A DNA stretch of 64,000 nucleotides from Chitinasiproducens palmae (GTDB taxonomy: Bacteria; Pseudomonadota; Gammaproteobacteria; Burkholderiales; Burkholderiaceae). The DNA lies in contig NZ_FNLO01000002.1 in NCBI RefSeq assembly GCF_900095735.1, forward strand, positions 447,626 through 511,625, read 5' to 3'. The notes under the pieces were generated by a model. It searched no databases, was not told where the DNA came from, and was given only the letters and a program-made list of their open reading frames with translations. Both the position numbers and the translations under genes were made by a program. Shown here piece after piece: positions 47,069 through 56,623 of the stretch (within the stretch, counting starts at the first letter, position 1; each line of letters opens with the position of its first letter).

Positions 47069-47953
47069 ATGGATCTCAACGCGCTCGAGGATTTTCAGCT
47101 CGTTGCCGCTCACGGCGGTTTCGGCAAAGCCAGTCGTGCCAGCGGCCGATCCAAGGCGACGCTGTCGCGCCGGATCGCGGATCTGGAGGACACGCTTGGT
47201 CTTCGCCTGATCGAACGCGGCAGCCGAAGCCTGGAACTGACGGAGGCGGGCCGACTGCTGATCGATCGAACCGAAGGGCCGATGCGGGAGGTTGACGAGG
47301 CGATGACAGCGGCGCGCGACGGTTTTGCAACGCCGCGAGGTCGCCTGCGCATTGCGGCACCGCTGCTGTTTTCACAGGTGGCGCTGGGCCGCATCGCCGC
47401 GGCGTTCCGCACGCTTTATCCGGATGTCCAGATCGAAGCCGTTGCCGAGGACCGCCTGGTCGACCTGGTCGACGAGCACTTCGACGTCGCCATTCGTACC
47501 AATCCACGCGCGGACAACACCTTGGTCGGCAGATGCTTTGCCAGGGACCGGCTCGTGCTGGCGGCAGCGCCATCGTTCGAGCAGCCCAAGGGACGCCGGG
47601 GCCATCGCTTTCCGTTGCCGGCGGTCGTCATGCCGACATTTCGCGACGGAGAAGTCTGGTCCGTGCGCAACGACCAGCTCTGCATCGAGCCGCAACCCGT
47701 GTTGCGCGTCTCCTCGCTGCTGACGGTAAGGGATGCGGTTGCCGCCGGCGCGGGCGTCGCCCTGCTGCCGCGGTCGATCATCGGGAAACAGCTCGAAGAA
47801 GGCGAACTGATCTCATGGGGTACGGCAGACGACGAAGTGGCGCTTTGGGTGCTGCATACCTCCCGCCGCCTGCAAAGTCCCAAGGTCCGCGCGTTCGTTG
47901 AGTTCCTGTGCGAACAATACCCTGACGGATCCTTCACCGTTGCAACACGGTAA
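47069..47953 (+). CDS. LysR-family transcriptional regulator
   Basis: A 294-residue LysR protein: MDLNALEDFQLVAAHGGFGKAS, helix-turn-helix SRASGRSKATLSRRIADLEDTLG, LIERGSRSLELTEAG, and an effector domain starting near GRLRIAAPLLFSQVALGRIAAAFRTLYPDV. This is the CrgA-like group. It is divergent from the NmrA-like/AtaL-like operon and probably regulates it. Confidence 0.93.
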   Translation: MDLNALEDFQLVAAHGGFGKASRASGRSKATLSRRIADLEDTLGLRLIERGSRSLELTEAGRLLIDRTEGPMREVDEAMTAARDGFATPRGRLRIAAPLLFSQVALGRIAAAFRTLYPDVQIEAVAEDRLVDLVDEHFDVAIRTNPRADNTLVGRCFARDRLVLAAAPSFEQPKGRRGHRFPLPAVVMPTFRDGEVWSVRNDQLCIEPQPVLRVSSLLTVRDAVAAGAGVALLPRSIIGKQLEEGELISWGTADDEVALWVLHTSRRLQSPKVRAFVEFLCEQYPDGSFTVATR

Positions 47954-48155
47954 GTGCCTCGATGTACGGCGTTGCCAAACCAGCTCGCGCGACACAGGCC
48001 CCGCTCGTAGAAACAGGCATCAACGCGATGCCCCGCGGCACCCTCGGCTCGCCCGCGCAGGAGCGGTTGCTGATGTCAGCGCTTTCGCTGCGCGCAGAGG
48101 GTCGCCCCGACACCGCAGGTGTCAAGCGCGAACGGGCGCCGCACCGCGCATCTCG

Positions 48156-48647
48156 CTATGGATGAGCGGCAAGCGGCAGCGCAGCGTGGCGCTTGAGTTC
48201 GTCGAGACAGACACTTGATCGTACCGAATTGACGCCGGGTAGAAGCGCCAAGCGCTCAGTCAGGAATGCGCTGAGCGCAGCCAGGTCGCGCGCGATCACT
48301 TTCAGGATGTAGTCCACGTCGCCAGTCACGGAGTGGCATTCCAATATTTCCGGCATCTCGGTCAGCGTTTGTCTGAATCGCTTCAGATCGCGCATATGGC
48401 CGCGCTCCATCCCGATCTGCACGAACGCCATCACATTCAAACCGACCGCCGCCGCGTTCAGACGCGTCTCGTAGCCCTCGATGACGCCCTCCTCCTCCAA
48501 ACGGTGGTGGCGACGATTGCATTGCGCCGCAGACAGGCCAACCGCCTGCGCCAGTTCGAGATTCGTGATCCGCCCGCGCTCCTGAAGAACCGCCAGGAGA
48601 CGACGGTCGAGCCGGTCAAGTTTGACAGCATGCAAGGGATTCTCCAT
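48156..48647 (-). CDS. Lrp/AsnC-family transcriptional regulator
   Basis: A regulator of about 163 residues: LDRLDRRLLAVLQERGRITNLELAQAVGLSAAQCNRRHHRLEEEGVIEGYE is the Lrp helix-turn-helix, and the RAM effector domain follows (NVMAFVQIGMERGHMRDLKRF, ILECHSVTGDVDYILKVIARDL, LPGVNSVRSSVCLDELK). The start is set at the ATG at 48647, the family norm; an ATG at 48677 would add ten residues. It is divergent from tnaA, so it probably senses an amino acid, most simply tryptophan, and controls tnaA. Confidence 0.93.
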   Translation of the reverse strand: MENPLHAVKLDRLDRRLLAVLQERGRITNLELAQAVGLSAAQCNRRHHRLEEEGVIEGYETRLNAAAVGLNVMAFVQIGMERGHMRDLKRFRQTLTEMPEILECHSVTGDVDYILKVIARDLAALSAFLTERLALLPGVNSVRSSVCLDELKRHAALPLAAHP

Positions 48648-48690
48648 ATCGGTACAAATGACGCAATGACCTTTCATCGCAAGTTCGTGG

Positions 48691-48745
48691 TTGGTACCAA
48701 AACGATACCCCGTTTCGCGGGGATATGACGACAATTTCGATTGTC
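48691..48745. promoter_or_regulatory. three short inverted repeats in the Lrp/tnaA divergent region
   Basis: TTGGTACCAA (48691-48700), CCCCG-TTTCG-CGGGG (48708-48722) and GACAAT-TTCG-ATTGTC (48730-48745) lie within 55 bases. Several closely spaced dyads suit the multimeric binding of Lrp-type proteins. Function is inferred. Confidence 0.5.
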
Positions 48746-48889
48746 ACCAACGGGCCTCGGGGTGCGGTTCGCTACGGCGTTTTCTTGCGTTGACCGGCGT
48801 GTATTCGCTTGGCCGGTCGGGCAAGCGCACTGCGTTGTGACCCGACCCGATCGGATCCGACTCCCACCTTCGAGCAAAGGGCAACCACG

Positions 48890-50275
48890 ATGAAACGCAT
48901 TCCCGAGCCGTTCCGGATCAAGACCGTCGAACGAATCGCAATGACCAGCCGCGAGTACCGCGAACAAGCGCTCGTAGACGCTGGCCTGAACCCGTTCCTG
49001 CTGCGTAGCGACGACGTGTACATCGATCTGCTGACCGACAGCGGTGCTGGCGCGATGAGCGATCGCCAATGGGCGGCGATGATGGCAGCGGACGAGGCCT
49101 ACGCGGGGAGTCGCAGCTACTATCGACTGGCCGAAACCATCGAACGCGTATTCGGACACAAACATACCGTCCCCGCGCATCAGGGTCGGGGGGCGGAACA
49201 GATCCTTTACCCCGAACTGGTCAAGCGGTGCAAATCCACGCAGCCGGTCTTCCTGTCGAACTTCCACTTCGATACCACGAAAGTACACATCGAACTTGCG
49301 GGCGCACGCGCGATCAATGCGCTCACCCCCGAAGCGCTGGACACGCGCACGTATTTCGATTGGAAGGGCAACTTTGATCTGGACGAACTGGCCCGACTGA
49401 TCCACGCGCATGGCAACCAGAACGTCGCCGCGGTCGTCGCGACGATCACCTGCAACACCACCGGCGGCCAACCGATCTCGCTGGAGAATCTGCAAGCCGC
49501 GGCAGCCCTTGCAAAACGGGCCGGCATCCCGATGGTGATCGACGCTACCCGTTTCGCCGAGAACGCCTGGTTCATCCGCACCCGCGAGATCGCTCAACAA
49601 GGCCGCCGTGTCGCCGACATCGTCAAGGAAATGATGAGCTGCGCAGACATCGCCGTGATGTCGTCGAAGAAGGACGGCCTCGTCAACATCGGCGGATTCT
49701 GCTCGTTTCGGGACGACGAAACCCTCTTCCGCGCCGTACAGGAAGGCTGCGTCGTGCGCGAAGGCTTCATCACCTACGGCGGCCTCGCCGGTCGCGACAT
49801 GGAGGCGTTGGCGGTCGGGCTGGAAGAGGCGATGGACGAGGCGTATCTGAGATACCGCGTCGGACAGGTCGCGTATCTTGGCGAACGCCTGCGTGAGCAC
49901 GGCATTCCGATCCAGTACCCGACGGGCGGTCACGCGGTGTTCGTGGATGCAGCCGCCTTGCTGCCCCACATTCCGTCCGCACAGTTTCCTGCTCACGCAC
50001 TCGCATGCGAGCTCTATCTGGAATCAGGCGTGCGTGCCGTCGAAATCGGTTCCCTGCTGTTGGGCCGCGACCCGGACACCGGGCTACAGGAGAAAGCACC
50101 GCTCGAATCGATGCGGCTCACCATTCCTCGGCGCGTCTACACCAACGATCACATGGATTACGTCGCGGACGGCCTCGCCACGGTCGCGCGCCACGCATCT
50201 TCGATTCGCGGACTCGACTTCACTTACGAGCCAACGCTGTTGCGCAACTTCACCGCGCGGTTTCGCTGGTTGTGA
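48890..50275 (+). CDS. tnaA: tryptophanase (L-tryptophan indole-lyase)
   Basis: A 461-residue PLP enzyme of the beta-eliminating lyase family: [55 protein letters not shown], the PLP Lys in [11 protein letters not shown] (Lys261) and [20 protein letters not shown]. Tyrosine phenol-lyase has Arg in the motif VRSMERG to hold the phenol; here it reads VRAVEIGS with Ile386, as in tryptophanase, so indole, pyruvate and ammonia are the expected products. Other parts ([17 protein letters not shown]) look like phenol-lyase. The ATG at 48890 fits the family start. No TnaC leader or tnaB permease is adjacent. Confidence 0.88.
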   Translation: MKRIPEPFRIKTVERIAMTSREYREQALVDAGLNPFLLRSDDVYIDLLTDSGAGAMSDRQWAAMMAADEAYAGSRSYYRLAETIERVFGHKHTVPAHQGRGAEQILYPELVKRCKSTQPVFLSNFHFDTTKVHIELAGARAINALTPEALDTRTYFDWKGNFDLDELARLIHAHGNQNVAAVVATITCNTTGGQPISLENLQAAAALAKRAGIPMVIDATRFAENAWFIRTREIAQQGRRVADIVKEMMSCADIAVMSSKKDGLVNIGGFCSFRDDETLFRAVQEGCVVREGFITYGGLAGRDMEALAVGLEEAMDEAYLRYRVGQVAYLGERLREHGIPIQYPTGGHAVFVDAAALLPHIPSAQFPAHALACELYLESGVRAVEIGSLLLGRDPDTGLQEKAPLESMRLTIPRRVYTNDHMDYVADGLATVARHASSIRGLDFTYEPTLLRNFTARFRWL

Positions 50276-50613
50276 GGGCACCGGGAATCGAGCGGGCAAC
50301 AGGAGCTCGACACGGGCTGCAGTGGCCGTCGTTCGTCACGGCCCGGCCGCGGACTTTGGTATAGGCGCACCGCGTCCGCGCAACGCGTCGCCCAGCGGCG
50401 CGACACGGATGAACCTGTCGTCCGAGGTAGCGGCAAACGGTGTGAGGGAACGGTGCGGGAGAATGCAGCCGCCGATGCCGCCTGGCGGCTTCGCCGATCT
50501 CGCGACGCGAGCACCTTGTACCGATCCGGCGGTCCCGCGCGGAGCGATCGCTCCGGAGCGCGTAACGCTTCGACCCTGCCCCGGGACCTGCCTCGCCGGG
50601 CACGCGTCGTACG
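50276..50613. other. intergenic between convergent tnaA and MFS genes
   Basis: No gene is supported here. It contains a 16-bp palindrome listed separately. Confidence 0.5.
50540..50555. terminator. 16-bp perfect palindrome between convergent genes
   Basis: CGGAGCGATCGCTCCG lies about 60 bases beyond the MFS stop. The position suits a two-way terminator, but there is no T run and no loop, so this is weak. Confidence 0.35.
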
Positions 50614-51939
50614 TCAGTTGCGCAGATAGAACCGCTTTGGCAAACCCCATGCTGCCAGCACGAATGCCAGCACGCAGGAAACAGCAATCGCGTAGAGTCC
50701 CAAGGTGGCGCTGCCGGTCAGAACCTTCACCTTGCCGACCATATAGGGCGAGATGATGCCGCCCAACTGTCCGACTGCGTTGATCAAGGCGATGCCGCCG
50801 GCCGCCGCCGCGCCGCCGAGGAAGCGCTGTGGAAACACCCAGAAGAGACCAATGGCCGAAATGATGCCGGTCGCGGCGATGATCAGTCCCACCAGCAAGG
50901 CGACCGAGTGACTGCTGTAGAAGCCGCTGATAAAGTATCCGACGCCCCCTGCAAGCGTGGTAAGCGCGAGATGCCAACGGCGTTCGCCCCGGCGATCGGA
51001 ACTCCTGCCCAACAGGATCATCGAGATCCCGGCAACCAAGTAAGGCAGCGCCGAGATGAGCCCTATGACGAAGGTATCCTGGGTACCGGCGGTCTTGATC
51101 AGTTGCGGCACCCAAAACACGAGGCCGTAGATCCCGCCCGCAAGACAGAGATAAATCAGTGAAAGGGTGTAGGTGGCCGGCTCCCGCAGTGCCGCGGCGA
51201 AGTTATGCGCCTCCGCCGCGCGCGCGTCCGTCGCGACCTGACTCGCCCACATCGCTTTTTCGTCTTCCGTAAGCCAGGTAGCGTCTTTGACCTCGTCGTC
51301 GAGGTATCTCCACACGATCAGTCCGAGGATGACCGACGGTATGCCCTCGAGCAGGAACAGCCACTGCCAGCCGGACAGACCGAGGCCGCCATCGGCGAAC
51401 TTCATGATGCCGCCAGAGATCGGACCGCCGATGATCCCGCAAAATGCGATGCCGGACATGAAGATTGTATTGATGCGGGCGCGCCGGTCGGCCGGGAACC
51501 ATTTCGTGAAGAAGTACAGCACGCCCGGAACGAAGCCGGCCTCGAGCGAGCCCACCAGAAAGCGGATCACGTAGAAGCCGACCTCGGATTTGATAAACAT
51601 CATGCACGCCGACGCAATCCCCCACGTCACCATGATCCGCATGATCCACACCCGCGCGCCCACGCGGTGCAACACCATGTTGCTGGGCACCTCGAAGAGG
51701 AAGTAGCCGATGAAGAACACGCTCGCGCCGAAACCGTAGACCGCGTCGGACAGCCCCAGCTCACTTTGCATCTGCAGCTTCGCGAAACTGATGTTGACTC
51801 GATCAAGGTAAGCGATCACCCAGCAGATCACCAGTAGCGGGATGAAGCGCCAGAAGACCTTGGCGTATATCTGCTGTATCGCCGACGCATGCGGCAGCGA
51901 TTGCGACGATCTCTCTTCGACAGGTGCCGTCAGGCTCAT
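50614..51939 (-). CDS. MFS transporter, anion:cation symporter type
   Basis: A 441-residue carrier: IPLLVICWVIAYLDRVNISFAKLQMQSELGL, FGASVFFIGYFLFEVPSNMVLHRVGARVWI, LVGSLEAGFVPGVLYFFTKWFPADRRARI and GGLGLSGWQWLFLLEGIPSVILG. These mark the phthalate/tartrate-like ACS branch. Twelve helices are predicted. It follows the SDR gene by 33 bases in an operon with the FAH hydrolase and probably imports the substrate of that short pathway. Confidence 0.93.
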   Translation of the reverse strand: MSLTAPVEERSSQSLPHASAIQQIYAKVFWRFIPLLVICWVIAYLDRVNISFAKLQMQSELGLSDAVYGFGASVFFIGYFLFEVPSNMVLHRVGARVWIMRIMVTWGIASACMMFIKSEVGFYVIRFLVGSLEAGFVPGVLYFFTKWFPADRRARINTIFMSGIAFCGIIGGPISGGIMKFADGGLGLSGWQWLFLLEGIPSVILGLIVWRYLDDEVKDATWLTEDEKAMWASQVATDARAAEAHNFAAALREPATYTLSLIYLCLAGGIYGLVFWVPQLIKTAGTQDTFVIGLISALPYLVAGISMILLGRSSDRRGERRWHLALTTLAGGVGYFISGFYSSHSVALLVGLIIAATGIISAIGLFWVFPQRFLGGAAAAGGIALINAVGQLGGIISPYMVGKVKVLTGSATLGLYAIAVSCVLAFVLAAWGLPKRFYLRN

Positions 51940-51972
51940 GTGGTGTCTCCTCTTTCTTATGGTCCAACTTGA

Positions 51973-52725
51973 TCAGTAGGTTGCGCGTCCGCCGGATAGA
52001 TCGAAAACCGCACCGGTGGTGAACGAGTTCTCTTCGCTGACGAGCCACGCAACCATGGCAGCGATTTCTTCGACACGAACGAAGCGCCCACGGGGAATCT
52101 TCGACAGCATGTAGTCGATGTGCTGCTGGGACATCTGTTCGAAAATTCGAGTCCGCGCCGCCGCCGGCGTGATCGCATTGACGGCAACGTTCTTGCCGGC
52201 CGTCTCCTTCCCCAGACTCTTGGTGAATGCGATCACCGCCGCCTTCGACGCGCTGTACGCCGACGCGTTGGGATTGCCCTCCTTCCCCGCGATCGATGCG
52301 ACGTTGACGATGCGGCCGTAGTCGCGCGAGATCATCCCTTCGACAAGCACTCGATTGACGTTGAAGGTGCCGTTCAGATTGATGTCGATGACGCGGTGCC
52401 ACTCCTCCTCCGGGTAATCGACCACAGCCGCGTTGGCGCCCGCGATGCCTGCGCTGTTGACGAGTATGTCGACGGGCCCGAGCGTCGCAGCCGTGGCGTC
52501 GGCGGCAGTTCTGACGGATGCCAGGCGCGTGATGTCCACCTGCATGGCCTGCACCTGCGTCCCGCCCGCCAGCGTCATCGTCGCCGTCTCCAGCGCGGCC
52601 GCGTCGCGATCCCAGAGCGCGACCCTGGCACCACTGGCCAGCAAACGCTGCGCGATCGCATAGCCAATCCCTTGCGCGCCGCCGGTGACTACGGCAACGC
52701 GGCCCTTCAAATCGAATTCGTTCAC
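51973..52725 (-). CDS. short-chain dehydrogenase/reductase
   Basis: A 250-residue classical SDR: VAVVTGGAQGIGYAIAQRLLASGARVALWDRD (cofactor), LVNSAGIAGAN, IVNVASIAGKEGN, catalytic YSASKAAVIAFTKSLGKE, and a C-terminal SFTTGAVFDLSGGRATY. Such SDRs oxidise 2-keto-3-deoxy-fuconate or -rhamnonate in operons that also hold an FAH-type hydrolase, as here. The exact substrate is inferred. It lies between the FAH and MFS genes in one operon. Confidence 0.93.
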   Translation of the reverse strand: MNEFDLKGRVAVVTGGAQGIGYAIAQRLLASGARVALWDRDAAALETATMTLAGGTQVQAMQVDITRLASVRTAADATAATLGPVDILVNSAGIAGANAAVVDYPEEEWHRVIDINLNGTFNVNRVLVEGMISRDYGRIVNVASIAGKEGNPNASAYSASKAAVIAFTKSLGKETAGKNVAVNAITPAAARTRIFEQMSQQHIDYMLSKIPRGRFVRVEEIAAMVAWLVSEENSFTTGAVFDLSGGRATY

Positions 52726-52757
52726 GCCGGAAACTCCGCTCTGATTTGGAATGATCG

Positions 52758-53603
52758 TCAGGCCGCAACGACACGCTGCCGCTGCTCGCCGAGCCCGTCG
52801 ATGCCGAGGCGCATCGCCTGATTGGCCCTCAGGTAGACCGGCGCTGGCTTGATACCCATGCCCACGCCGGGCGGCGTGCCCGTCGAGATCACGTCGCCTG
52901 GATGGAGCGTCATGAATTGGCTGAGGTAGGCGATGATCTTCGGCACCCGGAAGATCATCGTTTCCGTATTGCCGTTCTGGTAGCGCTGGCCGTCCACCTC
53001 AAGCCAGAGATTCAGCTGGTGCGGGTCGGGAATCTCGTCCCGGGTGACCAGCCACGGTCCAATCGGTCCGAAGGTGTCGCAGCCCTTGCCCTTGTCCCAT
53101 GTGCCACCGCGCTCGATCTGGTACGAGCGCTCAGACACGTCGTTGATCACGCAATAGCCCGCCACGTGTTCGTAGGCGCGCGCTTCGTCGATATACGACG
53201 CAGCCTTGCCGATGACCACACCCAGCTCCACTTCCCAATCGGTTTGCGTGGACCCCCGGGGAATCTTCACATCGTCGTAGGGGCCGACGACAGCGGACGT
53301 CCATTTGTTGAACACCACTGGCTCGGCCGGGATCGGCATGCCCGATTCCTCGGCGTGGTCCGCATAATTGAGCCCGATACAGACAAACTTGCCGATACCG
53401 GCAACGCACGGTCCGATCCGGGGCGTCCCCGTCACCAGCGGCAAGGTGTTCAGGTCCATCTTGCGAATGCGCTCGACGGTTTCACTCGCGAAGAATGCGC
53501 CATCGATGTCGCGCGTCAGCGCCGACAGGTCGCGGATCTGCCCATCGCCATCGAGCACCGCCGGCTTCTCCTTTCCCACCGGCCCGTATCGCAAGAACTT
53601 CAT
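52758..53603 (-). CDS. fumarylacetoacetate hydrolase family protein (2,4-diketo acid hydrolase-like)
   Basis: A 281-residue FAH protein: MKFLRYGPVGKEKPAVLDGDGQIRDLS, FVCIGLNYADHAEESGMPIPAEPVVFNKW, TDWEVELGVVIGK, VAGYCVINDVSERSYQ, KGCDTFGPIGPWLVTRDEI and GDVISTGTPPGVGMG. The acidic metal ligands in WEVELG and the family order are clear. Its closest type is the 2,4-diketo-3-deoxy-fuconate/rhamnonate hydrolase of non-phosphorylating deoxysugar pathways; other FAH enzymes act in aromatic meta-cleavage. First gene of its operon, divergent from a LysR gene. Confidence 0.93.
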   Translation of the reverse strand: MKFLRYGPVGKEKPAVLDGDGQIRDLSALTRDIDGAFFASETVERIRKMDLNTLPLVTGTPRIGPCVAGIGKFVCIGLNYADHAEESGMPIPAEPVVFNKWTSAVVGPYDDVKIPRGSTQTDWEVELGVVIGKAASYIDEARAYEHVAGYCVINDVSERSYQIERGGTWDKGKGCDTFGPIGPWLVTRDEIPDPHQLNLWLEVDGQRYQNGNTETMIFRVPKIIAYLSQFMTLHPGDVISTGTPPGVGMGIKPAPVYLRANQAMRLGIDGLGEQRQRVVAA

Positions 53604-53697
53604 ATCGACTCCTTCCTGGCTCGCAAAAAATGGAAGGTTGAGTCTATCGTCGCGTGACGCGCTATCCTGATGCCACTTCGTGGCAGCCAAAGCGAAA

Positions 53698-54666
53698 ATG
53701 GAATCTCCGGATAAATCCCTAGGTCGTTTCCCCGAGTTGGCGAGCCTGCACGCCATCGGATCCCGTCTCAAATTCCGCCAGCTCAAGCTCCTGATCGCGA
53801 TCGAGGATATGGGTTCGGTTCATCGCGCCGCAGAGCTGTTGCATATGTCGCAACCGGGGGTGAGCAAGGCGCTCAAGGAAATAGAAGATGCGATGGGCAC
53901 GACACTGTTTGCCCGCTCGCCGCAGGGCCTGATCGCGACCGAGATGGGCCGATGCGCAATCCGGCACGCGCGGCTGATGTGCGCGAGTCTGGCGCACATG
54001 CACGAGGAACTCGGAGCGCTGTCGCGCGGCAACGGGCTGCACATCGCCATTGGCACGGTGGCGGGCGCGCTGGCCGCGGTGCTTGCCAACGCGCTACTGG
54101 CGTTTCGCCGCGCGCACCCGGAAGTTCGTGTCGACCTTTATGAAGACACGTCCGCCCACCTGCTCGAGCAACTGCAAAGCGGCGCGATCGATATCGCTCT
54201 GTGCCGGACGTCAGTCGCGACTCACCCGGGCCTCTTTCACTTCGAGTGGCTCTGTAACGAGGTAGTCGGGGTTGCGGCCTCGCCTTCGCACCCACTGACG
54301 CAGTTTGAAACGGTCACACTGGCACAGGCGTCGCAGTACCCGTGGATCTTGTTCCCGAGCCATATGCCGTTGCGCACATTACTCGAGCGCGAGGCTGCGA
54401 GTCAGAACGTATCGATACACAGCTTCATCGAAACCTCTTCGACCTTCGCAACCGCACTCATGGTTCACAAGAGCCATGAGCTTCTGGCGCTGCTTTCCGG
54501 TGAGACCATCGACTTTTTCGAGCGGTCAAAGGTCCTCCGGCGGATCAAACTGCAAATCACGTCCAGCGCCGAGCCATACGGAATCGTGACTCGGGCCGGC
54601 TTTACGCAGACCGCAGCCGTAATGCGCCTTCGCGATTTTCTTCGCGCGTGTTCGACCGCGCATTGA
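53698..54666 (+). CDS. LysR-family transcriptional regulator
   Basis: A 322-residue LysR protein with an extended N-terminus before RLKFRQLKLLIAIEDMGSVHRAAELLHMSQPGVSKALKEIEDAMG, then FARSPQGLIATEMGR and an effector domain (LHIAIGTVAGALAAVLANALLAFRRAHPEV). This is the GalR-like/PcaQ-type layout. The ATG at 53698 is preferred; a GTG at 53680 is possible. It is divergent from the FAH/SDR/MFS operon and should control it. Confidence 0.92.
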   Translation: MESPDKSLGRFPELASLHAIGSRLKFRQLKLLIAIEDMGSVHRAAELLHMSQPGVSKALKEIEDAMGTTLFARSPQGLIATEMGRCAIRHARLMCASLAHMHEELGALSRGNGLHIAIGTVAGALAAVLANALLAFRRAHPEVRVDLYEDTSAHLLEQLQSGAIDIALCRTSVATHPGLFHFEWLCNEVVGVAASPSHPLTQFETVTLAQASQYPWILFPSHMPLRTLLEREAASQNVSIHSFIETSSTFATALMVHKSHELLALLSGETIDFFERSKVLRRIKLQITSSAEPYGIVTRAGFTQTAAVMRLRDFLRACSTAH

Positions 54667-55000
54667 CACGAGCCTGGCACGCCCCGACGAAAGGTCGGCG
54701 CGGTGCGTTGCGGCACGCGTTCGCCACTCGGTAAGGCCTCGCATCGACAAGGTCCCGGACCACGTCAAGAAGTCGATGCATGGCGCCTGACGCCGCTGCC
54801 GCCAGCGCCTGCGCTTGCGCGCAGCGCCGAACCGTTGACGAGCGGCACAACGAGCACCTCAACGCAATGCCGAACGACGCAGCGCGACCGGTCAAGCCAT
54901 CGGCGCCGCCGCGCCCACCGGCTGCGACCGCGCATTGTCGGCCGGTGCAGCCTTCAGCCGGCCCGCGCCGCGATTCCTGCAGGCACCGCCGCCCACCGCC
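54667..55000. other. intergenic, no supported gene
   Basis: This stretch is between the LysR gene and the FAD oxidase gene, which converge. Open frames here extend shadows of neighbours. No terminator is clear. Confidence 0.45.
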
Positions 55001-56623
55001 TCATTCCTCGCCGAGGATCCGCGCCGCCGCGCGCACGCCCCACCAGGACGCTTCCTCGAACACCGAATAGCCGGACAGGTCGGCGTGGGCAAACAACACA
55101 CGGCCGTCGGCCGCGCGCAGCGCGGCGAGGCCATCGTTGGACAGAAAGCCGGGCGTGGGCGTGGCCATCGCGTGGCCGCGCACCGTGATCTCCAGCCCTG
55201 TTGCGTGCCGCCAGAGCGTGGCGCCATATGCCGCCAGCAGGTCGGCGGCGGCGCGCTCGCGCAGCGCATCGGGGCTGGCTGCCGCGAGCCACTGGCGGGC
55301 GGCTTGGGGCGAAAGATGCGACAGCGCTTCGTAGGCGGTGAACACCGTGCGCGGTGACGGCGCGACGCGCAGCAACTGATGGGTGGAAACCACGTAGCCC
55401 AGTGCCGCACCGCCGTACACGACGTTGTCCCAGGCGAGCGGCGCGCCCTCGGCCTCCGCAGGGTACCCGGCGAGCGAGAAATTCGAGACCAGCCACGCCG
55501 CATGCTCGGGCTGGTGACGCTGTGAATCGAAGCCATGGCGCGACAGGTCCAGCACCCGCGACGCCACGAACAGCGGCATCGCGCACACGGCCCGCCGCGC
55601 GCACAGCGTGCCGGCCGCGCCCGACGGGTCGGACACCAGCACGCGCACCGCGTCCGCGGCGCGCTCGTCCACGCGAGATGCGAATCCCGGCAACAGCCAC
55701 TTCGCGTGGCCCAGGCGGCGCGTGACCGCGTCCCGCAGTTGCCGCGCCAGCGGCGCCAGGCCGTCGGGCCAGGTCATCACCGCGCCGTCGGGCGCGTTGT
55801 CCGCGTGCCCGTCGCGCGCGCAGAAGTAATGCAATCCCGCCCAAGCCGACACGCGTTCGTACGAAGCGCCATAATCGTCGCGGCAGCAATAATCGAGATA
55901 CCAGTGCAGTCCAGGCGACGTATAACCCTGTTGCTGCAGCCATTGCTTGAAGGTGATCCTGTCCAACGCGAGCCACTCGGGATCGCGCGAAGACAGGGCC
56001 AGCGGAATGCTGAAGATCTTGCGGCCATCGGCACCGAGTGCGCTGCGCTGCGCGTTCACATAGCGGAAGAAGGCGTCGTGCTGCGCCTGCTCGGCGGATG
56101 TCGCGCCGCGCGGCACCAGGCCGTCCTCCCAGCGTCCATCTCGCAGCAGGCGCTCGTCCAGGCCATGCACGATCACCGCTTCATCGTAGTAGGGCCGTGC
56201 CTGCTGCGCGCCCTCCAGGATGACGCCGAACTCGGCCAACATCTCGCGCACGTGCGTGCTGGCCAATGACGGCAGCGGCAGATAATGCGCGCCGCGCGGA
56301 TAGGCCAGTTCGCCGTGGCCGCCTCCCGAGGCATTGCCGCCGAACTCGGGCCCCTGCACCACCACGAAATCGTGGAAGCCCGCGCGGGCCAGCCGCCAGG
56401 CGCACGACAGCCCGCCCACGCCCGCGCCAAGGATCGCCACGCCGACCTCGCGCTCACCGGACGGCGTGGGCAGCGCCGCGCCATCGCGCAGCCCGTGTCC
56501 TTCACGCATGCCGGGGTACGCAATCGTCGGCGTGACCTCGCGCATGCCGCCGTGCCACGCGGCGCCCAGGCCCGCGGCGGCGGCCGAGGCGGCGGTGCCA
56601 AGCAGGAACGCGCGCCGGCGCAT
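55001..56623 (-). CDS. FAD-dependent amine-oxidase-like protein with Tat-type signal
   Basis: A 540-residue protein. The start MRRRAFLLGTAASAAAAGLGAAW has the twin-arginine pattern and hydrophobic core of a Tat signal, so it may be exported folded with FAD. The FAD motif is VGVAILGAGVGGLSCAWRLARAG near residue 62. Later come WLQQQGYTSPGLHWYLDYCCRDDYG, AMPLFVASRVLDL, and the C-terminal FAD-contact DGRVLFAHADLSGYSVFEEASWWGVRAA. It resembles NAD(P)-binding/flavin amine oxidases. Its ATG overlaps the stop of the spermidine-synthase-like gene by one base (TGATG), so the two are translated together; a polyamine or its derivative is a plausible substrate. Confidence 0.85.
   Translation of the reverse strand: MRRRAFLLGTAASAAAAGLGAAWHGGMREVTPTIAYPGMREGHGLRDGAALPTPSGEREVGVAILGAGVGGLSCAWRLARAGFHDFVVVQGPEFGGNASGGGHGELAYPRGAHYLPLPSLASTHVREMLAEFGVILEGAQQARPYYDEAVIVHGLDERLLRDGRWEDGLVPRGATSAEQAQHDAFFRYVNAQRSALGADGRKIFSIPLALSSRDPEWLALDRITFKQWLQQQGYTSPGLHWYLDYCCRDDYGASYERVSAWAGLHYFCARDGHADNAPDGAVMTWPDGLAPLARQLRDAVTRRLGHAKWLLPGFASRVDERAADAVRVLVSDPSGAAGTLCARRAVCAMPLFVASRVLDLSRHGFDSQRHQPEHAAWLVSNFSLAGYPAEAEGAPLAWDNVVYGGAALGYVVSTHQLLRVAPSPRTVFTAYEALSHLSPQAARQWLAAASPDALRERAAADLLAAYGATLWRHATGLEITVRGHAMATPTPGFLSNDGLAALRAADGRVLFAHADLSGYSVFEEASWWGVRAAARILGEE

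Noticed and set aside
48726-48794. 22-codon frame before tnaA as a TnaC-type leader peptide
   Set aside because: It has no Trp codon and ends far from the tnaA start, so it lacks the features of TnaC.
48674-49996. Open - strand frame opposite tnaA
   Set aside because: The + strand reads a complete PLP enzyme; the antisense frame has no domain.
48890-50275. Calling the enzyme tyrosine phenol-lyase
   Set aside because: The Arg that binds phenol in the VRSMERG motif is Ile here (VRAVEIGS), as in tryptophanase.
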